DNA from: Planctomycetota bacterium
GTDB taxonomy: Bacteria; Planctomycetota; UBA1135; GCA-002686595
Reading direction: 5' to 3'
Assembly (NCBI GenBank): GCA_020638855.1
Contig: JACKHT010000002.1
Coordinates: 248,001-312,000, forward strand
Length of the DNA stretch: 64,000 bases
Shown: positions 1 through 9,700 of the stretch, in pieces
Layout: each line of letters opens with the position of its first letter
Position numbering within the stretch: the first letter of the stretch is position 1
Position numbers and translations under genes: made by a program
The notes under the pieces: model-generated
What the model saw: the letters and a program-made list of their open reading frames with translations, nothing else
The model's database searches: none
What the model was told of the DNA's origin: nothing

Positions 1-2692
1 CGCGCAGCCGGGCGAAGCCGGGCTCGTGTCGCAGGAGGCTGAGCTGAAGGCTCAGCGCCAGCAGGTCAAACCGCTTGGCTTCCTCGTTCTCTGGGTCCAA
101 CTCCGAGGGTAGCCCGGCCACTTCGTGCGAGAGCTTCGTCAGCGCCTCCGCCGGCAATGACTCCCAAGCCTCGAGCTTCGCGTACTTCTCGACGAGCCGG
201 CGCCGGGGGCGCACCACGAAGTTGTCGAGGTTCATCGCCGCGACCTCGCGCTGCAAACGCTCGGCGAGGGACCGGCGAACCGCGTCGTCCGATTCCGGAT
301 CGCCATAGTCGGTCTCGGGCTCTTTGACCATGCCCGACTCCGCTCTCCCGCCCTGATGGTCCAGCGTGGAAATCAGCTCCAGCCGCGCGTTGAACAGGCG
401 CTTGCCGAGGGAATCGGCGATAGAGCCCTCGGTAGCCGGAATGCTTTGTCGGAAGTACTCCAAGTTCTGACAGTAGTCGAAGACATAGAACCTCTCCTTG
501 TCCTGCCCCGGCCCGAACAGATCAGGACAGAGCCGCGTACCGCGACCGACCATCTGCCAGAACTTGGTTTTCGAGCGCACCAGCTTGAAGAAGACCAGGT
601 TCACGACTTCGGGCACGTCGATGCCGGTGTCGAGCATGTCCACGGAGATCGCGAGGTGCGGGCTCTTCTCCTTGTTCGAGAAGCTGTCGATCAGGCTCTG
701 CGCGTACTCGGTCTTGAAGGTGATGACGCGGGCGAACTCGCCCCGATAGTGCGGATAGTTGGCGTTGAAACGCTCGGCAATGAAGTCCGCGTGGGCCTGG
801 TTCTTGGCGAAGAGGATCGTCTTGCCCAGACGGTCGCCGCCCGCCACGGTGAGGCCCCGCGTCATCAAGTGCGCGAGCACCTTGTCCACGGTGTCCTTGT
901 TGAACAGCCACTTGTTGACCGCTTCGGCCTCAACCCGGTCGGGCACCGTGCCGTCGTCATCCCATTCCAACGCGTCCCACTGGTCCTTGTCCTCTTCCGA
1001 CAGCTCGTCGTATTTGATGCCCTCGCGCTGGAACTTGAGCGGCACCGAGACGGCCCTGGGCGGCACGAGGAATCCGTCGCGCACCGCCTCTTCCAGCGAG
1101 TAGGCGTCGGTCGGCACGCCGTCCTCAAGGTCGAACAGGCCGTAGGTGTTACGGTCGACCTCGTCCTTGGGCGTGGCCGTGAGGCCGACCAGCAGCGAGT
1201 CGAAGTAATCGAAGATGGCGCGGTACTTCTGGAACACCGAACGGTGCGCCTCGTCGATGATCACCAGGTCGAAATGACCCACCCCGAAGCGCCGTTGGCC
1301 ATCGCTCGCCTCGTCAATCAGCCCCATCATGGTCGGATAGGTCGAGACGTAGACGCGCCCCTCGGCGTGCTTCTCGGTGACCAAGTTGACGGGCGAGGCG
1401 TCGGGCAGGTGACGCTTGAAGGCATTGACTGCCTGGTTCACGAGTGCCACCCGGTCGGCAAGGAAGAGCACGCGCTTGGCCCAATTGCAGCGCATGAGCA
1501 AGTCGGAGAGCGCGATGATCGTACGCGTCTTGCCGGCCCCCGTCGCCATCACAAGCAGCGCCTTGCGGTCGTGGTCGCGCTCGAAGGCCTCGGCCATGCG
1601 GCGGATGGCGCGGGTCTGGTAGTGGCGCTCGACGATCTCCGAGTTGATCGGAGCCGCCGCTAGCGCGCGCCTCGTCTCCCGTCGCTGGATCAGCAGCCCC
1701 AGCTCCGCCTTCTTGTAGAAGCCCTGCACCTTGCGCGGCGGGTAGCGGGTGTCGTCCCAGAGCCAGTGCTCGTAGCCGTTCGAGTAGAAGATGACCGGCC
1801 GTTGCCCGAACTGGCGCTCCAGGCAGTCGGCGTAGAGCTTGGCCTGCTGCTGCCCGACGCGGGCGTCGCGCCGCGTGCGCTTGGCCTCGACAAGCCCTAG
1901 CGGCTTGCCGTCGTCGCCCCAGAGAACGTAATCGACGTATCCCTTGCCCTCGGCATTGGGCATCCCGCTGACCTCGCACTCGCGGTCGCGGGCCTGATCG
2001 AGCGGCCAGCCAGCCTCCTTGAGTAGAAGGTCGATGAAGTAGTCGCGGGTCTCGGCCTCGGAGTAGTCGTGGGTGTCCGGCTGCACGGCGGCCGCCTGCT
2101 TGGCCTTGGCCACCTCAGCCCGCAGGCGCTTGAGTTCCTCATCGAGAGCGCCCTTGTCCGCGAGGAGTGTCGCGAGCTTCTCATCGCGCTCCCGGAGGCC
2201 CTCCTCTAGCGCGCGCAGTTGTTCCGCAGTCTGCTGCGCCGCCGCCGCGGGCCGGGGCAGCGCCCCCGGATCGAAGGCGAGCTGGGGCGCCGGGCGTCCG
2301 GAGCGGCCGTAGGTCCGCGCGAACCAGTAAGCCACATGGAACAGCTCCCGCACTGCCGCCAACGCGTCCGCCTCCGGCACGGCGCGGTGGCTGTGAACCG
2401 CGCGGTTGCCCAGCGCGTTGATCAACCGGGCCTTGCTGAACACCGCCTCGCCCGCGGCCTGCTTGAAGCTCGGCTCGTGAATCAGCGCGGAGAGATTGTC
2501 TTGATAGGGCAGCCGGAGCGCCGCATCGTGCTTGTAGGCCCAGCTCACCGTCAGCTCCAGCGCGCGGCGGGCATAGAAGCACGCCGTCCGCGGATCGGCT
2601 TGGACGGCCGCCTCGGCTCGCGACGCAGCGTCGAACACCGCGGACCATTCGTGCTGGAGAAAAGTGAACTGGCTGATGGCCCTGTTGCTCAT
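1..2692 (-). CDS. hsdR: Type I restriction enzyme subunit R, C-terminus beyond window
   Basis: Motor and nuclease subunit of a type I restriction-modification complex: it pumps DNA with ATP and cuts it when the site is unmethylated. The frame is open from the ATG at 2692 to base 1, about 897 codons. The N-terminus (MSNRAISQFTFLQHEW) looks like the DUF4145-type region seen in some HsdR proteins. A Walker A (MATGAGKT, about residue 384) and a DEAH box (about residue 477) mark the helicase core. The last readable residues (EEAKRFDLLA, then Leu-rich) resemble the helical C-terminal region of HsdR; perhaps 200-250 residues are missing. The PD-(D/E)xK nuclease motif was not located by eye. The start overlaps the hsdM stop as ATGA, so translation is probably coupled. 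No frameshift is visible in the part present. Confidence 0.9.
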   Translation of the reverse strand, partial: MSNRAISQFTFLQHEWSAVFDAASRAEAAVQADPRTACFYARRALELTVSWAYKHDAALRLPYQDNLSALIHEPSFKQAAGEAVFSKARLINALGNRAVHSHRAVPEADALAAVRELFHVAYWFARTYGRSGRPAPQLAFDPGALPRPAAAAQQTAEQLRALEEGLRERDEKLATLLADKGALDEELKRLRAEVAKAKQAAAVQPDTHDYSEAETRDYFIDLLLKEAGWPLDQARDRECEVSGMPNAEGKGYVDYVLWGDDGKPLGLVEAKRTRRDARVGQQQAKLYADCLERQFGQRPVIFYSNGYEHWLWDDTRYPPRKVQGFYKKAELGLLIQRRETRRALAAAPINSEIVERHYQTRAIRRMAEAFERDHDRKALLVMATGAGKTRTIIALSDLLMRCNWAKRVLFLADRVALVNQAVNAFKRHLPDASPVNLVTEKHAEGRVYVSTYPTMMGLIDEASDGQRRFGVGHFDLVIIDEAHRSVFQKYRAIFDYFDSLLVGLTATPKDEVDRNTYGLFDLEDGVPTDAYSLEEAVRDGFLVPPRAVSVPLKFQREGIKYDELSEEDKDQWDALEWDDDGTVPDRVEAEAVNKWLFNKDTVDKVLAHLMTRGLTVAGGDRLGKTILFAKNQAHADFIAERFNANYPHYRGEFARVITFKTEYAQSLIDSFSNKEKSPHLAISVDMLDTGIDVPEVVNLVFFKLVRSKTKFWQMVGRGTRLCPDLFGPGQDKERFYVFDYCQNLEYFRQSIPATEGSIADSLGKRLFNARLELISTLDHQGGRAESGMVKEPETDYGDPESDDAVRRSLAERLQREVAAMNLDNFVVRPRRRLVEKYAKLEAWESLPAEALTKLSHEVAGLPSELDPENEEAKRFDLLALSLQLSLLRHEPGFARLR

Positions 2693-4638
2693 AAGTCTCT
2701 TGAGAACCGCGTTAGCGCCTTGTCGAATGCCATCTCGTATCGTTCAGCGGCCCGTCTCGCGGTCGCGAGTTCCTCTTGGGCTTGTTCCAGTGCCTGCACA
2801 CTGTGCTCTTGCGCGTCCAGTGACGCGGGCAACGGAATCCGGAGAGATTTTAAGCGATTCAGGTTAAGCGACACATTGGCAGCCCCCCGCATCAACGGCA
2901 CCAGCAGATCGTCCTTGTGGGCCAACAACAGATAGAACACATATGGCACGCACACAGGCACCTTGGGATTCGCCTTTTTCATCAGTACGGCCGTGATCGT
3001 CGCGGCGGCAAAAGCACCTGTGACATAGTGGATTCGCTTGATCGAGGCGTGACCATGGCCTGTCGCAGAAACAATTGGGATACAGATCGCCTCACCTTCG
3101 AAGTCAAAGGAGGCATACCGCCGAGGTTCCTCTGCTGACGTGATGAACGGGTACTCGCCACCGTTCGCTTCCGCTGCGGCTGTTCTTCCTTTCTGAATAT
3201 CAAAGAGATCCCCTAGATGCACTAAGGGCATCCCCTTTGGATACTCGTAGCCGCTTAGATAAACTCGTTCGCACAGGTCATAGTCATTATCCACGAGCTC
3301 TTGCCTCGTGACACGCCGATGCTTTCGCCGCTGCGGCACGTATGGCGTGGAGTCTCTGTGTTTCCATAGTTCCAAGACCTCTGGGAGCTCACTGCCCGCA
3401 CGCGGGGTCTTATTCGCATCGTCACTGAACCCGTCGTTCTCGATGCGGTAGAACCAGACCGAATCGGTGGCTCCCGATCGACCGAATACAAGAATCGCAG
3501 TAGACACGCTTGCATAAGGCTTGAATACCCAGTGTGGCAAGGAAATCACAGCTTCAAGACGATTGGCGTCGACTAGAGTCTTCCTGAATTTTCTATGAGC
3601 GGCGCTATCGGATTCAAGCACTCCTGCAGGCACGATCACCGCCGCGCGACCGCCGGGCTTCAGGAGCCGAAGGAAGAGCGCGAGAAAAAGCAGCTCGGTC
3701 TTCTTCGTCTTGACGATCTGCAGCAGATCCTTGGCGGTGTTCTCGTAGTCGAGGCTTCCGGCGAAGGGCGGATTGGCCAGCACCAGCGTGTACTTCTCCT
3801 CCTCGCCCCCGTGCTCCTGCGCCAGCGAGTCGCGGTAGCGGATGCCCGGGTTCTCTACGCCGTGGAGCAGCATGTTCATGCTGCCGATGCGCAGCATGGT
3901 GTTGTCGAAGTCGAAGCCGTGGAACAGGCCGTGGTGGAAGTGCTCGCGCAGCTTCGCGTCGTGCAGCAGGTTCGCGTGGCGCTCACGCAGGTACTCGCCC
4001 GCCGCGACCAGGAAGCCCGCCGTGCCGCAGGCCGGGTCGCAGATGACGTCGGTGGGCTGGGGCGCGGTCAGCTCCACCATCAGCCGGATGATGTGGCGCG
4101 GCGTTCGGAACTGCCCGTTCTGCCCGGCGGTGGCGATCTGGCCGAGCATGTACTCGTAAACGTCGCCCTTGGTGTCGCGCTCCTCCATCGGCACCTTGTC
4201 GAGCAGGTCCACCACCTTGGCCAAGAGCGCCGGCGTCGGGATGGTGAAGCGCGCGTCCTTCATGTGGTGCGCGTATGTGGAGTCACCGTTGCCTAGCTGC
4301 CGGGCGAGGTCGGTGCGCAGATAGGGGAAGACGTGCTCCCCGACCACCGTGAACATCTCCGCCGGAGCGAAATGCTTGAAACGCGACCAACGGAAGTCCT
4401 CGTAAGGGCGGCCCCTCTTTCCATCCTTGCCGTCGTCGCCTTCCGGGAAGATCCGCCGCTCCATGGGCTTCTTGAGCCGGTTGGCCTTGTTCTCCTCCAG
4501 CGTGTGCATGTCGTCGAGCCGACGGAGGAAGAGCAGATAGGTGATCTGCTCGATGACCTCCAGCGGATTCGAGATGCCACCGGACCAGAACGAGTCCCAG
4601 ACGCGATCGATTTGATTCTTAATTTCGCCGGTTAGCAT
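2689..4638 (-). CDS. hsdM: Type I R-M methyltransferase fused to a single HsdS-type target-recognition domain
   Basis: A 649-residue protein joining an N6-adenine methyltransferase to a DNA-specificity half. The HsdM N-terminal helical domain opens with MLTGEIKNQIDRVWDSFWSG. The AdoMet motif DPACGTAGF is at about residue 201 and the catalytic NPPF at about 289. From about residue 470 the sequence changes to an HsdS-like target-recognition domain (LGDLFDIQKGRT, then a long helix rich in Glu, Gln and Ala). A frame extension upstream to 4830 gives 64 low-complexity residues unlike the family, so the ATG at 4638 is preferred. No separate hsdS lies in the window. Since type I S subunits normally carry two recognition domains, two fused copies would have to pair, probably giving a symmetric site (inference). 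Confidence 0.88.
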   Translation of the reverse strand: MLTGEIKNQIDRVWDSFWSGGISNPLEVIEQITYLLFLRRLDDMHTLEENKANRLKKPMERRIFPEGDDGKDGKRGRPYEDFRWSRFKHFAPAEMFTVVGEHVFPYLRTDLARQLGNGDSTYAHHMKDARFTIPTPALLAKVVDLLDKVPMEERDTKGDVYEYMLGQIATAGQNGQFRTPRHIIRLMVELTAPQPTDVICDPACGTAGFLVAAGEYLRERHANLLHDAKLREHFHHGLFHGFDFDNTMLRIGSMNMLLHGVENPGIRYRDSLAQEHGGEEEKYTLVLANPPFAGSLDYENTAKDLLQIVKTKKTELLFLALFLRLLKPGGRAAVIVPAGVLESDSAAHRKFRKTLVDANRLEAVISLPHWVFKPYASVSTAILVFGRSGATDSVWFYRIENDGFSDDANKTPRAGSELPEVLELWKHRDSTPYVPQRRKHRRVTRQELVDNDYDLCERVYLSGYEYPKGMPLVHLGDLFDIQKGRTAAAEANGGEYPFITSAEEPRRYASFDFEGEAICIPIVSATGHGHASIKRIHYVTGAFAAATITAVLMKKANPKVPVCVPYVFYLLLAHKDDLLVPLMRGAANVSLNLNRLKSLRIPLPASLDAQEHSVQALEQAQEELATARRAAERYEMAFDKALTRFSRDL

Positions 4639-4891
4639 GGTATTGCGGGCTGGCAGAGGAGGCGATTGACTGCCAAACCGGGTTGGCTGCCTCTGCTGGA
4701 GTTGGGTTTGGGCTTGCCTGCTCTTCGGACTTGGTTCAGATTCATTATGCAAAGCCCCGGGGGGGCCTGAATCGTGGTCATTGTGCTCACTCCCTCCAGT
4801 CTTCGTGACGTAATCTTGGCGGTTTCCCATAATAACTGGCAGCTTGCCAGCACAAACATCTTTGCCGTGTCCTTAGTGGCGTTAGCTGGCC

Positions 4892-5830
4892 TCAATTCGC
4901 AGGTATGTCCCAGGTCCCAACCCGCACGTTGTTGGTCTGGTGGAACTGACGGACCCAGCTGACAAAGTCCCGGAAGTCCGGGCTCTCCGACGCCAAGCGG
5001 TTGCAGGCGTCCCAGTCGATGTCTGGACGTTCGCGGGCGGCGATCAGGATCTCGCTCTCGCTGGGGTCATCCGGGTTTAAGGCGATCAGGCCGATGCCGT
5101 AGGAAGAAGCGAGCAGGCGTAGTTCGGCCATTGCGGACTCCTGAACTTCGGCCGCGACGAGGTAGCCGAGGTTGGCCCAGGAGGAATTAGAAACCGTCTG
5201 GAACCAGACCTCGCGTACGTTGACGCGGTTGATGACCAGCTTCACTTCGAAGGACCAGAGGCGAGCGCGTTGGCCGCCCACCTGCTTTACGCAGTCCCGG
5301 ACCTCTTGGTTCCATTCCTGGCCGAGGTCTTCGAGGGCGACCAGGTCGGGGTACAGCCACTTGTTTCCGTTCTGGCCTTGGCGGTTGCTGCCCTTCTTGT
5401 CGTCGACGCGGAGGGGGTAGAGCCCTAGTTCGGTGTGCAGGTAGCCGCAGATCCTTGGATAAAGCTCCGCCTCGGTGGCCCGGCTGCGCAGAGAAGTTCC
5501 CTGGTCGGTAAGGCTCGTTTGCTGAGCTTCCTGCTCTTCGGTGGCCGAGGTCCAGTAGTAGCGGCGGGGGCGCGTCTGGGTAGTTCGCAGTTCTGGGTGT
5601 TGCTTCTGGATGTCCGGCCGGTTGGCGCCAATCTCAGCAACGACCTGTTGAACCAGGGCGGCATCATCGGAAAGGTCCTGCTTGCTGCTTCGGCGCTTCA
5701 CCTCGCATGCCTCTCGGTGGTTGAAAAAAATCCATTCCGCAATCTCGCGGGCCGTGAATCGTTGTCCTTCGCGCTCCGAAAGGTACTTTTTAACAACTTC
5801 GCGAAGGCGGTATCGGGTTGTTTTGGCCAT
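4892..5830 (-). CDS. HrgA-like protein: N-terminal HTH plus PD-(D/E)xK-like domain, R-M associated
   Basis: A 312-residue protein encoded just upstream of hsdM. Residues 1-70 (MAKTTRYRLREVVKKYLSER, then AREIAEWIF) look like a winged-helix DNA-binding domain of the COG2958/HrgA kind. Residues 120-230 hold a nuclease-like core: PDLV at 161, then FEVK at 194-197 with hydrophobic strands around it, and QTVSNSSWANLGYLV after it. This matches the PD-(D/E)xK pattern, but the fold assignment is by eye. The ORF could extend to 5953, but the added 41 residues look non-coding and the family starts at MAKTT. A 253-base gap separates it from hsdM. Proteins of this type sit next to R-M genes; the role (accessory nuclease, regulator or own restriction activity) is unknown. 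Confidence 0.7.
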   Translation of the reverse strand: MAKTTRYRLREVVKKYLSEREGQRFTAREIAEWIFFNHREACEVKRRSSKQDLSDDAALVQQVVAEIGANRPDIQKQHPELRTTQTRPRRYYWTSATEEQEAQQTSLTDQGTSLRSRATEAELYPRICGYLHTELGLYPLRVDDKKGSNRQGQNGNKWLYPDLVALEDLGQEWNQEVRDCVKQVGGQRARLWSFEVKLVINRVNVREVWFQTVSNSSWANLGYLVAAEVQESAMAELRLLASSYGIGLIALNPDDPSESEILIAARERPDIDWDACNRLASESPDFRDFVSWVRQFHQTNNVRVGTWDIPAN

Positions 5831-6051
5831 AGCAATTCTGGTCGAACGGCACCGTGAGCTTCCTTGAGGCCCAAGTATCAAGTATAGGGATAAGGAGGCT
5901 TTGTGGGACGACTCAATCGAATGGGGCACCTGCAAAATCGTGCCTGACACCATGACTATCTGTCGCCATGGGCTGTCCGAAGGGCGGCCATGATGGCCTG
6001 GCCCCCACTGCTGTTCGGCCCCATGTGGGCGGCGCGCGACTCAGCGCCGTA

Positions 6052-6774
6052 TTAGATGGTGGTGTTCGGGCCCGGTTCCATTCCCCATTGGCGGGCTTGG
6101 CGGGTCACCAGCAGGGTGATTTCGCCGGATGCGGCCCGGGGAACCAAGGAGTCTTGAACGAAACTGCGGTTCAATTGCACCGAGCGAAGTTATCGTGCGA
6201 TCCGATGCGTGGTGCCGAATCCGCTGGATTGGTAGGGTAGGAGATCCAGCACTGGTATGGAGTGCTGCGCCAGGCGGAAGGCCTCGCCGAGCGGTACCTT
6301 CGCCTCTGCCGCAAAGGCCTCGAGGGTGCCAAAGAGTTTGTTGTGCCAGTAGCGGAAACGGCCGGTCCAGGAGACGTTCGGGTCGATTACATAGAAACCT
6401 CGGTCCCTTGCGGTGGAGCTCTGCAGAAGTCAATCCGTGACGGCCGAATGGTAGGCCGGGTCCTCGAGCTCTGCATATTAGTTGAGTGGACTGAGTCCTG
6501 GGTTGAACAACAGGATGAAGAGGCTTGCTTGGCTCAGGCTGCCCACATAGGGAACTGGCTTAAGGCCGAGGTGGATGCGATCGGTACGGCCGGCCCAATG
6601 CTCGCTGGCGACGAACTCTGGCCAGGTGGCTATGTGGCAGAGCTTGTCTGGAATCGTAAGAAGGGCTTCGTCGCCCGGGAGGACGGCGCGAGCGCCGGCT
6701 TCAAACCAAGATCGCCAAGCTTGGATGAATTCCTGCAGCTGGCGATCTGTGCTTTGGGGAGACCGACCCTGGGA
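6052..6774 (-). pseudogene. Decayed gene with three in-frame stop codons; uncharacterised NPG-motif family
   Basis: One reading frame of about 240 codons encodes convincing protein interrupted only by TAA (6478-6480), TGA (6430-6432) and TAA (6190-6192), ending at TAA 6052-6054. Readable parts include DRQLQEFIQAWRSWFEAG, LKPVPYVGSLSQASLFILL, FNPGLSPLN, then after the first stop YAELEDPAYHSAV, DRGFYVIDPNVSWTGRF, YWHNKLFGTLEAF, SIPVLDLLPYQSSGFG and a C-terminal ITLLVTRQARQWGMEPG. The P-x-P-Y-x-G ... NPG arrangement recalls a family of uncharacterised proteins; NPGLS also occurs in MUG-type uracil-DNA glycosylases, so a remote relation is possible but not shown. The frame runs straight on from the smc stop with no ATG, GTG or TTG, so the 5' end is also lost or the start has mutated. 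Keeping one frame means decay was by substitution, not indel. Confidence 0.75.
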
Positions 6775-9700
6775 TCAAGATTCGGCGCCGACTTGTTCTT
6801 CGGCAGGAGCCGGTGGGGCGGGGGTGAGTTCCACCACCGGTTCGCCGCTTTCTGGGTCGGTTTCCCGGGAAGGGTTGGGGCGGGTGGTGGGTTTGGCTTG
6901 GCCGGTGGCGTCCGGCGTAAACGCATCGACGTTGTCCAGGGTAACCCCCACAAAAGCCGAGACGCCCTTGACCTGCATCGTGACCCCATAGAGGGCGTCG
7001 CAGGCGGACATGGTGCCTTTGTTGTGGGTGACGACGATGAACTGCGTGCTGTCCGTGAATTGGGTCAGCATGGTTAGGAAACGGTCGATGTTGGCGTCGT
7101 CTAGGGCGGCGTCGACTTCGTCTAGGACGCAGAAGGGGCTGGGGCGGGCTTCGAAGACGGCGAATAGGAGGGCTAGCGCGGTCATGGTGCGCTGGCCGCC
7201 GGAAAGAAGGCCGATCGAGAGCATTTCTCGGCCGGGGGGGCGGGCTAGGATTTCGATGCCGGCTTCTAGGACGTCAACGTTGGGCTCTAGTTGGATGTCC
7301 GCTTTTCCACCGCCGAAGAGTTGGCGGAAGATGCGTTGGAAGCCGGTGCGGACTTCTTCGAAGGTTTCGAGGAAGAGGCGTCGGCTCTCTTCATCGATGG
7401 TGCGCAGGGTGTCGGCTAGCAGGCGGCGGGCGTCGGCTAGGTCTTTGGATTCGGTTTCGAGGAAGGTGAGGCGTTCGGTGACCTCCTCGAGTTCTTCGAC
7501 GGCGTCGACGTTGACGGGGCCGATCTTGTCGAGGGTTTGTTTCCACTCGGCGACCTTGGCGTCGAGGGCTTTCAGCGCGTCGGGGTCGGTCAGGAGTTCC
7601 TCGTCGGGGACGAAGTCGCGGCGCAGCGAGTATTCGTCGAGGGCCAGCTCGTCCGAGGCGCGGGCGACCACGTCCTCGCGGGCCAGGTCGAGCCGCTGTT
7701 GGCGCAGTTGGCCCTTGTTGAGGCCGTCGGAGACCTGGTCGAGGCTCTTTTGGACCGCCTCGGCTTGGGTGCGCACGACTTGGGCCTGTTCGGCGTGGGT
7801 GCGTTCTTCGGCGCGTAGGCGTTGGAGGGTTTCCTCCATCGCGGCGCGTTGGTCGCGCAGGGCTTCGGCTTCGACGGCGAGGTGTTCGCCTTGGCCCTTG
7901 CCCTGTTCGGCGTTGGCGAGGAAGTTTTGGCTGCGGCCTTCGGCGCGGTCGATTTCGGCGCTGTCGATTTCGACGCGCTTTTGTTCGGCGGCGATGCGTT
8001 CCTTGAGCGACTCGAGTTCGCTGTGGGCGCGGGTTTTGGTGACCTGCAGCTGGTTGAGCTCGCGCTGCACGGTTTCGCGCGCGGCTTCGAGTTCGATGCG
8101 GGCTTGGTCGAGTTCGGAGTGGCGGCGGTTGGCTTCTTCGAAGTCCGCTTCGGCGCTTTCGGTGAGGCGGTGGGCGCCGGCGAGTTCGGCGGCGAGGGCC
8201 TCTTTCTCTTGCACCAGGCGGCCGCGGTCTTCGGCCAGGCGTTGCACCGACTTTTCGAGGTCGGCGGCGCGCGCGGCTTCGGCCTGGGCACCGCTTTGGG
8301 CCTGGGTCATGGCCTGACGGGCTTCGTCGCGTTCCTCTTGCAGCGCAACGAGCTGGGTCCCCCACTGCGCGAGGCGCGCAGCTTTGGCTTCGAGCTCGCG
8401 GCGCTTCTCGTCGATGCGCTGGCGCAGGACTTCGATGCGGCGCTCGAGCTCGCCCGCTTCGCTACGGCGGCCGACGGCGCCTTGGGTCAATTCGCGGTAG
8501 CCGCCGAGCACGCCGGCCGCGTCGACCAATTCGCCGCGCGGGGTCACGAAGCGCCAAGCGGGGTTTTGCGCGACCAGGCTCAGCGCCAAGTCGAGCGACG
8601 ACACCACCACCACGTCACAGCACAGGGCCCGCGCCAGGGCGCGCATCTCGGGCTGGCATTGGATCAGATCGCTTAGGCGCCCTTCGACGCCGTTGCCGTA
8701 ACGGGCAAACAAGGCGTAGTCCGAGGGCGACGGGCAGACCGGCGCGCCGAGGCCCGGGGGCACGACCACGGGGATCTGGCCGACCTTTTCGCGGCTGGCC
8801 CAATCGACGATCGAACGCGCCACGTGGGCGTCCTGGGCCACGATGGTGGCGGCCCGCTCGGCCAAAACCACGTCGAGCGCGCGCGCGAGGCGCGTGTCGA
8901 TCGACAGGTGGTCGGCGACCACGCCACGCAGGCGCTCGACTTCGCAGGGGCCCTCGCCCTGCTCGAGCGCTTCGAACAGTTTTTGCGTGCCGCCCGAAAG
9001 CTCTTCGCGCTGGCGTTCGAGGTCGACCAGCGACTGGCGGCGCGCTTCGAGCGAGGCGACTTCGACCTCGGCTTCGGCGACCTGCTCAGCCAGGGCTTTG
9101 TGCTCTTGCTCTTCGCCCGCCAGGGTGCCCGCCATCGAAGCGGCCTGGGCTTGCGATGCGTGGAAGCGCGCGGAGCTCGCTTCGGCCGCGGCTTGCAGCG
9201 ACTGCAGCTGGGCTTGCGCGGCGCGCAGGCTTTCCTGGGTCTGCTCCAAACGCTCGCTGGTCACGCGCAGGCGCTCGTCGGCGGGGGCCTGGGCTTCTTG
9301 CAGGTGCAGCACGCGGTTGGCGGTTTTGGTGCGCGTTTGCAGCGCTTGCAACACCGCTTCGTTCTGCTGCTCGACCGCGCTGCGCGCGTCCTTGTACTGG
9401 GTGCCCATGTCGCGCGCTTCGCGCGTCAGGCGTTCGACGTCGGCCTGCGCGCTGCGCGCTTTGGCTTCCAAGCCAGCGGTGCTTTCGACCATCGCTCCCA
9501 GCTCGCGCCGGTGCTGGGCCAACTGCTCGCGCAGGGATTCGGCGCGGGTGGCCTCTTCCTGGGCCGAGGCGAGCCACGAGGTCACGCGCAAAGCCAACTG
9601 GTCGCGGCGCTCCTGCAAGGCCCGCACCTCGCCCTCGAGCCGGCCCGCGTCGGACGAAGCCCGGTCGAGCTCCCCCACCACGCGCGTGCGCGCCTCTTCG

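Noticed and set aside
6262..7077. Plus-strand frame across the pseudogene and smc end
   Set aside because: It runs antisense to the readable NPG-family protein and to the SMC tail and has no motif.
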